NCBI GenBank assembly: GCA_963971425.1
Contig: OZ020515.1
Coordinates: forward strand, 4,766,678-4,830,677
Direction of reading: 5' to 3'
Length of the DNA stretch: 64,000 nt
DNA from: Bryoerythrophyllum caledonicum
Lineage: Eukaryota; Streptophyta; Bryopsida; Pottiales; Pottiaceae
Shown here: positions 22,646-32,789 of the stretch, one piece after another
Position numbering within the stretch: the first letter of the stretch is position 1
Layout: every line of letters begins with the position of its first letter
Notes under the pieces: model-generated
What the model was told of the DNA's origin: nothing
Database searches by the model: none
What the model saw: only the letters and a program-made list of their open reading frames with translations
Program-made: the position numbers and the translations under genes

Positions 22646-23520
22646 TACCTAATTCACACCTTTCAGTGGCCGGGGCTTCCGGCTCTCCTTCTCTCTCTTC
22701 TCCCTCTCCTACATTCTTTCTCTCTTGAATAATGAGAGTCTTCCAGGGTAACCCCCCAGCCTTGCTCTTCTTCGCTCCCAAGGGTGTTCCCCACCGCCTT
22801 TGGCCCTTCCATTAATGACTCTTCTCAATAAAAAAACTATTCACCTATCACACTAACTCCGTGCCACCCTTGCTTTTAACACAAATGGGTGTCCCACTAA
22901 CCAAGGAAGTCTAAATTCCCTACTTTAATCCCAGGCCACATGTGTGTGCATGACCTCCAATAAGTGAGCTTTTAATCTAATTTTGAAGATGCGATAACTA
23001 ATTAATTGACCAAGACTGAATTCCCTTTGCCGTGGGTTATGGCTAATTTGCCAAGTGATGGTGAGGGTTTTGCCCAAGCCTTTTGGCTTCTTTAACTATT
23101 TTTTATTTCTCTTTTCTTTCAGGGTTCTTTAAATCTCCTTCTTTTTCCCTTCTTCTCAGCATCCTTCTTCTTCCTCATTTTTTCCATAGATTCCTTGCCG
23201 AGGCCAATGATGGTCCCGACGCGGTAGGAGGTAGTTTTTTTCCTCCAACAACCTAATTCTTCTTCTTTTCTATTGTTTTTGGTTTTCCCAATCTTTTCTT
23301 TATTTTCTCTTTCTATTTATTATTTTGGTTAACCTCATAAAATTCTTGGTTACCACAATGTGGCTCCCAATAAAAGATTTAGTGCACGGAAAGGCTATTT
23401 GGCCAATTTAATCGAAAACCATGAACTAGCCAATGGGATAACCCATTTTCACTACTCATTAACTTTAATAGACTCAATGTGAGGTCCATTCATCACCGTG
23501 AGCGGTTTTTGCGGCTCACA

Positions 23521-24596
23521 GGGGAGCCAATTTATGAAAGGAACAACTCACCTTCGCCGCAATGGCCTCGTTCAGTTCCGGGCTCTTTGCGTCTAAACTC
23601 GGGTATCTGTACTCCGGCAAAGCGTATTCTCTATGACAGTTTAATGGATGCTACTTACTAACGCTCGCTCACGGTGCGTGTTTTGCTGACCTCCAAGTTA
23701 TTGCACTATTGAGTCGTTCTTGCCTAGGCAGTCTTGGTTTGTTGTTGAGCTACATTGCACTCTTGTAGTTTTGCTTGATTTGAGCTTGTTTTTGTTCATT
23801 GGATGTTTAATGTGCTCTGTGAATATTCCCTTCTGCATTTTAGCTCCATTCGACCTAAAGTGCACTTGGGTGGATCTTGATGATACAGTTTTCATGTGTG
23901 CCGTGTAGGTGTATTCGACCTAAAGTGTATTTGTTTGGATTGGTTGTGGCGCCTATTGTGCAAGAACCATCTGGTAAATGTCTCCGTCCCCGTATTCTCT
24001 CAGGAAATGTTGCTGGAATCATATGCTCTTCTTTCGCTCCCACGCGTCGTCACTCGTTGTCCAAATCAATCACGGACGAGGTGCGTAGGCGGGGTTTGCA
24101 GCGTCTTTTGGAGAGTCAATTAATGCAAGAGAATGGCGCAACATGGACTAGGCAACGTCAGAGGGCTTTTTTGAAAACGCGTATAGAGGCTTATGGAGGG
24201 ACTCCCTAGACCGTTTGATTAGTGATAGAACAATTGTGTTTTGCCTCGGGGTAAATGGGTGTTGTGTGTGACTTTTTTTCTTGAAGTTATGAATATAGCT
24301 TAGATTAATGGTATATGTTTCCTTTACCGTTACCCCTTTTCGGACATTCGGCTATTTTGGTCCATCCATGGAATGAAATATAGTACTCTTGATACATTGT
24401 CTTTATGCTTTGCACCTACAAATATCTATATTTACTGATACTTCAACAACCATATATCTTCATAATCATGGAAATTTTCCAATATAACTGTCGTACCCCA
24501 AATTTCAAATTTTTTGTAATTAGTTACCTAGGAAGTGTATCACCGTACCACCTTATTAAGCTTAGAGAGAAGTAGACACCTAGTAATGACTCTTAG
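23521..24596. other. Unique-looking DNA between retrotransposon and giant element; no certain gene
   Basis: The 1.08 kb between the 5' LTR and the left terminal inverted repeat looks single-copy within the window. A plus-strand frame at 23877-24209 (110 codons) ends with a basic stretch (SKSITDEVRRRGLQRLLESQ, then RQRQRAFLKTRIEAYGGTP) that reads like the last exon of a gene. I cannot name it and saw no companion exon with confidence. Confidence 0.4.
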
Positions 24597-24624
24597 AACA
24601 CCATATTCATTATATTGGGAGATT
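24597..24624 (+). repeat. Left terminal inverted repeat (28 bp)
   Basis: Starts AACACCATATTCATT and ends GGGAGATT. Exact reverse complement of 46787-46814. Preceded by TTAG. Confidence 0.8.
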
Positions 24625-24904
24625 AGGAGCCTCCCAAAATAATATGAAAAGCTTAAGCAAACCTAAATATGAAAATGTTTAGTGATTTGCATAGTAACCT
24701 TTGAATACTATCTTTCGAGTTAGGTGTCCACTAAAATGGGAGGTGCGGAATTATTTTCAATGTAAAATTAGGCTTGAAAGAAATTGAAGTACATTTTTAG
24801 CTTCAGTTAAGCTGAAAGAAAGCAATACTTACAACTCCAAATATCATTCAAAAACAAAAGATCAAATGTCAAGGTACGAAAATGCATTTCTCAAATCGAA
24901 ACAC

Positions 24905-25183
24905 AATATCAGTTCGAGTCGAGCTGAATGTGGCCCAACAATTCCTATGCGATAAAACATTCAGAATAGTAAATATCAAACGGCAAATCATCAAGCCCAG
25001 AATTCACTTCTCTCCAAGAAGAAAGCCATACACATTCAGCTCGAGCCGAGCTGAATGTGCCCAAGCAATTCCTATGCGATAAACCATTCAGCATAGCAAA
25101 TAATGAAATATCAAAACTTTGAAATATATTAATGTCCACAAGAAATGGGTGTACACTTTCAGCTCGATTCGAGCTAAAATCAC
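24905..25183. repeat. Three dispersed palindromes of the AGCTCGAGTCGAGCT family
   Basis: Copies at about 24905-24932, 25031-25060 and 25153-25183 lie just 3' of the transposase-like frame. The first two share about 45 bp of flanking sequence (CAATTCCTATGCGATAAA), so a unit larger than the palindrome was duplicated here. Confidence 0.85.
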
Positions 25184-25254
25184 ACCAACAAATTCCGATC
25201 TTATGCACACATTCTTGGATACTAGTATAAGAGTAACATCTTTGTACTAAAAAA

Positions 25255-28110
25255 TCATTGCGAAGAAGACGGCTCGGTATCCCTGATCAAACTATCTTGG
25301 ATGATTTGAACTTGATTTCTAGGTATCTTCACAACAGGATATTCACTCCTACTTCTAGACTTCCATGCAGTCAACAGAGATCCGGTGTCCTCCCATTGCG
25401 GAAGTTGCTCGTCATCAATTGTCCATTGTAGACCGTTGGAAGAGGCCCATCCATCATAGCATCTTTGGACATTTGCATCGCGCGAAGTGGGGCGGAAGTA
25501 CTGTATTTTGATAGAATTAGGCCTTTCCAGATCCGAATTAGGATCCGAGAGAGCTTGTGCAATCCAAACAGGACGTTCATCTCCATCACATGGTCTTAAT
25601 GCAACAAAATAGCCTGAGTAAACGTCTCGATTAATCCGAAAAGAAGGGGCTGGCCTATCTCGACTCTGCCCAACAAAGTGGTCATCTTCATCATGCTCCT
25701 CACGAACAGCGCCCACACTAGTGAATTGGTCCTCGATTGTCTGACCAATACGACTAGAAGGCCAAAAACCATCCTCTAGAGAGGTGGGCAAGTCCATTGG
25801 TTGACTAAGTGACTCTCTAACTGCCCGCCAATAGTAGCTCAAAGGCTCATATCGCCTTCGATATTCACCTGTACGATCCTCACGTGCTTGATGCTCCCAA
25901 TATGAAATGAATCCAGAAAGACCTTTAATCACTTCAGGAAGATTCCGCATTGCTTGTGGCTGCAATGAAGGTGGTTCTCCACGTGGCCATAAAGACCTCC
26001 CATTTGAATCCTCCTTCCACAATTTGATCCCACCCCCTTCCCTTGGAAGCCAATCATCTTGATGACAAAGAATCTTGTATTTCATCATGGGACATTCGTT
26101 GGAGTCAACAAAGAATTTGAATTGGTGAGCCTTTGTGTGGCCCTGCAATGCTTCGTCTCCACCTGCAATACCTTCACTAATAAAGGACTTGAAGTCCGGG
26201 ACTTCTTCAATCAAGTGGGGGATTGTTGGCACACTTTCGTTCTCCATAAATGGTCTCATGAGCAAAGGGATCGTGGGGAAACTCTCTTTCTTCAAAGCCA
26301 TACTCCATCAACCGAATAATGCATCAATGTCATCATGTGTGTGGCCAACAAGCATGAAATTAACATAAACCTCTCGGAAGATACCCTTTGCAACAAGAAG
26401 AGACCAAAAGCAAAACACATATCTATTTTTGTTGTCACTCACCGCATTGTCCATTTGCACATGCAAAATAGGCGGCAAAGGTTTTGCTATAGCTAGAGAC
26501 TCAGGTGCGGCACGGAGGAATGGGACACAAGTCTCTGAAGCTCCTTGCAAAACAGCTCGAAACAATGCAGTTCTCCCCGAACCCTGAAATAATTGTCGGG
26601 ACGATGTCTTCGAAGGTTGTTCTAAGTCTCGCAACAATCTAGCAAAAGATCCCACTGTATAGTTGACATCATGTGGGTAAATGTCCAAGCCATAATGAGC
26701 ATAACGAACATCACCATGACCATGTGCAAGCATTCCAGTAACAGAGATGGGCAACTTCATTAGACCATCCAAATGTTTCGTCTTGTGAGAGAAGACAGGA
26801 GATGCTGTCTTTGAGTGATCCATCTTGTCGTGCATAATCGTAACACATTCATCCGGCAACTCTTGAGAGCGGTAACGGTTGGAATAATACAACTCTCGAT
26901 GAGCCCATGCTGAATCCAAATGGAGATTCAACCTTTGCTGCCACAATAGCGCAGCTTCTGTTCCAGGCTGCTGCAATCTCCGATGGGAGTGGTACTTATC
27001 ACACGTTGAACAACGTGCAAAGTTATCCCCAGGTCGTTTTGCATTATAATCGGAAAAATGGACCCGCCTAATCTTACTCAGCCCTGAAGTGGAAATTTGG
27101 GAAAGCCCGCAATTAACTAAATGGGCATCAATTGCAGGAATTTGATCTTTCCACTTGAAATTTGCGGGAAGAACTTTGGCCACAGATGTCTCACCCGAAG
27201 GCAAGATGCGGGACTTGTGGGGCATGTGGTGAACATTCCTATTAAGGATGACACGTAATGTTGCGGTAGCGACCACTGAGTGATTTCTAGGTTTCCGTTT
27301 CCCAGTATTACCATGGGGTTGTGCGACTACACCAGCCGCTGCATCCTTGGCATATTCATAGAACGAGGTTTCACTAACGCCCATGATGTGCTGCCAGGCA
27401 GCTGCGCACACATCAACGCCCTCAATGGTCACCACATTTCTACCGTTACTGTCCACATGAAACTGCCCGTGAACATCTAGCTTCATATGCCTTCTAAATT
27501 GAACGGAAGTTCCAAAATACATCCTCATCCGCAATACCTTAATCTTCAATCGTGGGAAGCGTTGAACACAACTCCTAGAGCAACAGCGGTTTCCAGCAAT
27601 AGAGTTGATAGATTCGTCAGAGAGGAGAATTGATGATTTTGTTGAAACCATGGTTGAAGGGATTCTAGATGAACTTTCATAAGAGCGAGTCCTCTCTCCA
27701 AGAGGTCGGGTTCTCATTGCCATTACAGAATTGTAAGTATCACGCTGCTGGTGATGCAAGAGACTGATACTATTATAGAAAACTTGACCAATAGGCCAAA
27801 TCTTAACACAATAACGCCATTCATCCGGGGCTTCATCTTCAACTAATGTCCTGGAGACCTGAATGGCAACATGCGTATCACCTAATGGAGCATCAATCCC
27901 AGAAATAGCTGTGGTGTGGAAGTTACGAAGTATTCCAGTGGCAATTGTAACATCGGACAGGTTTTTCATTTCGACTATCTTACCAACCCAAGAATGCCTT
28001 GGGAGAACTTCGAATTCCATCAAATCAGCATCTACTGGATTGTGGAAAGACGAGTTGTCACTTGACAAATCAAAATCATCGTCGATTGAGGCACCAGTTA
28101 AAGTGTCCAT
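25255..28110 (-). pseudogene. Transposase-like protein (about 950 aa) with one in-frame TGA
   Basis: A minus-strand ATG at 28110 opens 600 codons that end with TGA at 26308-26310 directly after VGHTHDDIDALFG. The same frame continues with W-S-M and 348 more codons to 25255. Related proteins I recall read GRWSM here, so CGA to TGA is the simplest explanation. The part before the stop holds ILHVQMDNAVSDNKNRY and LDIYPHDVNY, with VGHTHDDID giving spaced D, D and H/D residues compatible with an RNase-H-like integrase fold (inference). A cysteine cluster (CSTCDKYHSHRR) precedes it. Families with this signature (I associate it with DUF7869, from memory) are large and uncharacterised. The acceptor TTTGCAG lies seven bases before the ATG, so the 5' UTR is spliced. 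Confidence 0.65.
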
Positions 28111-28244
28111 CTCGGCACTGCAAAGTTAAGGCGAAAGTGTAAATAATTGTCGTAGTATAATAGTACTCCAAGGTTCATCCCACATCAATCAAAGCAAACA
28201 AAAAAAAGCATAATTGTTCATCTCCTCGAATAGGTGAAAACAAA

Positions 28245-28516
28245 GCACATTTAGCTCGAGTCGAGCTGAATGTGCAGTGCATATTCAGCTCGACCCGAGC
28301 TAAATGTGCAGTGCATATTCAGCTTGAGTCTAGCTGAATATGCATTGCACATTCAGCTCGGGTCGAGCTGAATATGCACTGCACATTTAGCTCGTGTCGA
28401 GCTGAATATGCACTGCACATTTAGCTCGCGTCGAGCTGAATATGTAGTGCACATTCAGCTCGAGTCGAGCTGAATGTGCACTGCATATTCAGCTCTACCC
28501 AAGCTGAATGTGCACT
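28245..28516. repeat. Array of eight palindromes with exact 34-bp period
   Basis: Palindromic units of 31 bp start at 28245, 28279, 28313, 28347, 28381, 28415, 28449 and 28483. Each consists of a GCAYATTYAGCTCG arm, a 2-4 base centre and the inverse arm, followed by a 3-base spacer (AGT, ATT or ACT). Arms alternate between CATATTC, CACATTC and CACATTT, and individual units carry substitutions in one arm only. The array lies in the presumed 5' UTR intron of the transposase-like gene. Confidence 0.95.
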
Positions 28517-28730
28517 GCTTCAAGCTAGAGTACTAAATCAAAACATGAAGCACTCATACCAACAAAAACTACGCATTTTGACAGTTGCAAGAACACATAT
28601 GTCATACTGAGGTACAAATAAGAAAATGAAGCCCTAAACCTGTACTACGGAGGCGATTGTGTTGACGCCGAAGTATCACCTCATTCCTACAACTTTTTCA
28701 TTAGGCCAAAATCTATGTATGTCCTTTAAA

Positions 28731-29564
28731 GTTGACCTAGAATAATGTATCCACTTCTTGCTAGAGTACTGAATCAAAACCTGAAGCACTCATACCAATA
28801 AAAACTACGCCTTTTGACAGTTGCAAGATTATAAATGTCATACTGACGTACAAATAATAAAATGAATCCCAAAATCAGTACTAAGGAGGCGATTATGTTG
28901 ACACCGAAGTATCACCTCCTTCATACAATTTTCTCATTACATTGAAAATGATAGTATCAAATGTGCAAATCAAATGCCAAGTAAATCACCATAAAGTTTA
29001 GACAGAAATCACTTACAAATGGTCCGATTGCGTGCACCAAAACGTCTTGAATGAAGAAGGAAGAGAAAACCCTACTCTTTCTCACGGCCGCAGCAACCAT
29101 TCACGACCACACACCTCCGCATCTCTAGAAATTCCAAACACAACTAAGTTGACCTAGAATAATGTATCCACTTCTTGTTAGAGTACTGAATCAAAACCTG
29201 AAGCACTCATACCAACAAAAACTACGCCTTTTGACAGTTGCAAGAACATATATGTCATACTGACGTACAAATAATAAAATGAATCTCTAAACCAGTACTA
29301 AGGAGGTGATTGAGTTGACACCGAAGTATCACCTCCTTCCTACAACTATTTCATTATATTGAAAATGATAGTATCAAATGTGCAAATCAAATGCCAAGTA
29401 AATCACCATAAAGTTTAGACAGAAATCACTTACAAATGGTCCGATTGCGTGCACCAAAACGTCTTGAATGAAGAAGGAAGAGAAAACCCTACTCTTTCTC
29501 ACGGCCGCAGCAACCATTCACGACCACACACCTCCGCATCTCTAGAAATTCCAAACACAACTAA
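28731..29564. repeat. 417-bp tandem duplication covering a presumed first exon and promoter
   Basis: GTTGACCTAGAATAATGTAT begins at 28731, 29148 and 29565, giving two full 417-bp copies. A shorter relative of the first half precedes them (about 28524-28715). On the minus strand each copy contains GACGTTTTGGTGCACGCAATC followed by CCATTT and GTAAGTG, a good splice donor, so each could supply a non-coding first exon for the gene whose ATG is at 28110. Each copy also holds AAGGAGGTGAT inverted 19 bp later, a potential hairpin. The shift between copies suggests recent duplication. Confidence 0.75.
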
Positions 29565-30099
29565 GTTGACCTAGAATAATGTATCCACTTCTTGCAAAGA
29601 AATTTGACTTCGAATGCAATAGGTCTTTCAAATGTCAAGGCATACTTCGAGACAGTATAGATTCACGAAGGCTTACCATATTAGAAAGGTGCAAATAGAG
29701 AGAGAGAGAGAGGGAAAAGAGGTTGGGGTGTATTGACCACGTCGAACAAGTTGCCGTTAAGAAAAGAGCCGGAATGACATCACGTTTAGTGGGGAGGAGC
29801 TATTCTAAATAAAGCATCTTTCAAACTTGACCAAAAAATTAACAAGCACATAAGTTTCTCCTCATATCTCGATGTATTGGAAGTTTCTATTTACATGATC
29901 AGTTTAAGGTTATCGATTGGGGTTATGGGTATCAATTTAAATATGCAAGAATCAATTTAAATTTAAGGTATAGAATTATGTATCAATTTAAGGTTATCAA
30001 TTGGGGTTATGGATATTTGATTACGGTCATTTATTTCCATATTAAGGATATTGATTATGACTAGATTATAAAAGTAAAGATTTAGGTTTAGGGTTGAAA

Positions 30100-30370
30100 T
30101 TACATTTTGACATTTAGGGTTTAGGGTTTAAGGTTTAGGATTGCAAGTCCATGGTATGAAGTGTAAATTATAGGGTTTAGGGTTTCGGACTAGACAATTC
30201 TAGAATTAGATTTATGGATTTGGGTTTAGGGTTTAGGTTTAAGGGTTTAGTTATTAGAGTTTAAGGTCTTATAGTTTATTGTTTAGGTTTAATGATTTAA
30301 AGATTAGGGTTCAGGGTTTTAGAGTTTTGTGTTTGGGATTTAGGATTAGGGTTTAGATTAGCATCGAGAT
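30100..30370 (+). repeat. Degenerate interstitial telomere-like repeats
   Basis: Many overlapping GGTTTAGGG and TTTAGGGTTT motifs, interrupted by other AT-rich sequence. This matches the Arabidopsis-type telomere unit TTTAGGG. The surrounding 29600-30100 is AT-rich with a GA microsatellite at about 29699-29715 and shows no gene. Confidence 0.7.
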
Positions 30371-30649
30371 TACCACTGAATCAAAATGTCCTTTCTATAA
30401 GATTGTTTATCGTATCAAAATTGAATTGTGCCTTGGTATTGATTTAAGAAAATTCATTACATATCACCTAAATATAAGATTTAAGAAGTCACCACTAAAA
30501 GTTTCATTTACTATAATGGCACGAATAGTGTACTTTCCGTAGTACACTAATTGCAAACAAGTTGACAAATAGTCTACTAATTGCAAACAAGTGTACTTTC
30601 TCAAAAGATTATTTGATCAAAGTTTACATTATCCAAGATTACTTTATCG

Positions 30650-31150
30650 GAGTACACTTTACGGAAATTTAATTTGTTTAAAACTTACTTTTTCAAGAGA
30701 TTACTTTTTCAAGTTTTACCTCTGAAAAAGTTTACTTTTTCAAATTTGACTTTTTCAAACATTTACTTTTTAAAACCTTACTTTTCCTAACCCTTACTTT
30801 TTCAAAACTTTACTTTTTCAAAACCTTATTTTTTCACTTTTTCAAATCTTTACTTTTTCAAATGTTTACATTTGGAAAAGCTTTTTTTTACAAAAGTTTA
30901 CCTTTGCAAAAGGTAAGTTGTCTTTTTTCCCTGAATTGATGTTTTTTCCTATTTCTTGTTTTTTTCAAAAATGTTGTTTTTTCCTAATTGTTTTTTCCTA
31001 ATTGTTGTTTTCGCAAAAATGTAGTTTTTTCCTAATTGTTTTTTCCTAATTGTTGTTTTCGCAAAAATTTAGTTTTTTCCTATTTGTTGTTTTCCCAAAT
31101 TTTTGTTTTTCCTAATTGTTGTTTTTTCCCAATTGTTGTTTTTTCCAAAA
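30650..31150 (+). repeat. T-rich short tandem motifs
   Basis: Repeats of TTTACTTTTTCAAAAC (to about 30870) are followed by repeats of TTTTTTCCTAATTGTTG and TTTTCGCAAAAAT (30940-31150). Simple low-complexity DNA, no gene seen from 30370 to 31850. Confidence 0.7.
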
Positions 31151-31859
31151 ATTTTTTTGTGAGTTTTAGTTTTACTCTTCTTCACCTTTTAGTACACATA
31201 ATTCTCTTCTACTTTCAATACACTAAACGTGCACGAGTAAAAAAGTTAATATTCCAATCTTTACAAAAGTTCACAAATAGTGTAGTAGTTCACATTTAGT
31301 GTACTATTTTGTCACTACACTAATTGCGTAGTTGACAATTACTGTATGGGTTCGTATTTAGTGTCCACTACACTAAATGAAACTTTTAGTGTACTTCATC
31401 TCATTTGTTATGAATCAATATTTACTCTTTTGAGTTGACTTTGCTAGATGATCTTGTCTCATGCGATATTGATTCACTTGCTATTATTAATTTATGTGTT
31501 TTATAATTCAAATCATCTTTGACCCTAAAGGCCCAAGAGTTCCCTCGAAGGATTCTAAGAATTTTTGGAAGTTCTTATAGAGTCAATTTATAAGTTTTTT
31601 GGTGTCGGCTCTAATAGCGCATCCATATCCTTTGATCGCAACATTATGCAATTGTCGCCATTATGGACATAAGTTTGAGTGCCTTCAAAAAGTTATGATC
31701 GCAATGTTTTTTAATGTCATTCAAACATATTGCAAGTTGATGTGTAACTTTGCGCACTTGCAAAAGTTTGGTTCCATCACTCTTCTCTTTATTGCAAACG
31801 GTACTACCTTACATATGCATTCTTTCACACAAAATTCATGCGTTACATATTATACATAA

Positions 31860-32789
31860 GTATTTTCTGAAAAAGAGCCACATTGGGAGAACAAAAAGTT
31901 TGAGAAAAGTTGGGAAAGTGTATATGAAAATAATCAGTTGCAACCAATAACATCAACTGCTGTATTATTGCTTGATGGTAATACTATAATCAACAATAAA
32001 ATATTGGATCCAAAAAACATATCACTGAAAGAGATTTTATTTATTTATATCCCAAAAATATGGGATAATGATGTTGAATATCAAAGAACATTAGAGGCCG
32101 CAGATATATATTATCAGACCGCTCCATTTGTAGGAAAATCTAATCAAAAAGACCCAAAACGAGGTGTTTATAAGTCTGTAGGCCACGGCTATGTTGTCCA
32201 TGTAGGAGAAAAGTCAAAAGGAGATATCGTTAAGTATGATCGTAAAAACATGTCTGGAGACACAAAACGTTCCTTGAGGAGCACAGAAAATTCTATTGCA
32301 ACGGCAATGTGGAAGGCGTTAAATTTATTTGGAGCTCCTGTAAATTTAGAGTTTTTTGCTCATCAATTTCAACATATGGATTGTATCGCAATTGAGTTGA
32401 AAGCATATCCAACAAAAGTGCACCAATTGCACTTGTCAAAGAATTCTTTTATAAAGCCACATATTGATAAAAATGACTTGGATTGTTCATTTATATGCTG
32501 ATTTACAGAAGGACATCCGCAAGGAGGCGAATTTGGAATCTTTCAACACTGCATGAAACTTCAAAATAATAATGGAGCAGGTATATTTGTATTTAGCAAA
32601 TATGTCAGCCACGGAACGCTACCGTTCGATGCCAATTCACTATCAACTAATAATCTCAAATTGGGCCTAGCCCTTGTGAACAAATCGGCAATTCGTGAAA
32701 GGCTATCAAATCAATTAATAAGTGGAACACCTATCACTTGGATAGATTATATTGATCGTCTAGATAGTGAAAGTCAACAGGAAAAATGA
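31860..32789 (+). pseudogene. 2-oxoglutarate/Fe(II) dioxygenase-like protein with one in-frame TGA
   Basis: The frame is open from about 31860 (FSEKEPHWENKKFEKSW) to a TGA at 32499-32501 and continues in the same frame to 32789. Visible core motifs are KNSFIKPHIDKNDLD (the H-x-D iron ligands), then after the stop FTEGHPQGGEFGIF and SKYVSHGTLPFD (candidate distal His). This order matches the double-stranded beta-helix dioxygenases. The GGEF context and the partner genes recall TET/JBP-type nucleic-acid oxygenases, but this is inference. A TGG to TGA or CGA to TGA change would explain the stop. An upstream exon probably exists: AAG at 31858-31860 follows a T-rich tract. The arginine that binds 2-oxoglutarate is not obvious. 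Confidence 0.5.

Larger units (their letters stand above)
1..23520 (-). mobile_element. Gypsy-like LTR retrotransposon (family 1), 5' portion, heavily nested
   Basis: Reading leftward on the minus strand the order is a 5' LTR (23520 to 16618, itself carrying two insertions), a primer-binding site directly after it, about 2.1 kb of leader with a tandem duplication, then gag (14493 to 14174, continuing at 1064 to 1). The gap between the gag halves is a younger element at 1065-14173. The rest (pro-pol and 3' LTR) lies left of the window. The ends follow the TG...CA rule. The outer flank at 23521-23525 is GGGGA, and its partner duplication would be outside the window. Assignment to Ty3/Gypsy rests on the gag type; pol is not visible. 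Confidence 0.75.
16618..23520 (-). repeat. 5' LTR of family-1 element, interrupted by two solo LTRs
   Basis: In plus-strand view it begins TGTGAGGCAAATAAACCGCC at 16618 and ends GCGGCTCACA at 23520. It is interrupted at 16739-18926 and 19243-21688 by solo LTRs of the same family. The remaining pieces (16618-16738, 18927-19242, 21689-23520) together make about 2.3 kb. Its minisatellite (22085-22645) has a different unit from that of the solo LTRs. Confidence 0.8.

Noticed and set aside
22218-22781. 187-codon minus-strand ORF rich in EEQEGEDHERA
   Set aside because: By-product of the 60-bp LTR minisatellite.
28245-28516. CRISPR-like array
   Set aside because: The regular 34-bp period comes from palindromes with 3-base spacers. 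There are no unique spacers, no cas genes, and the DNA is eukaryotic.
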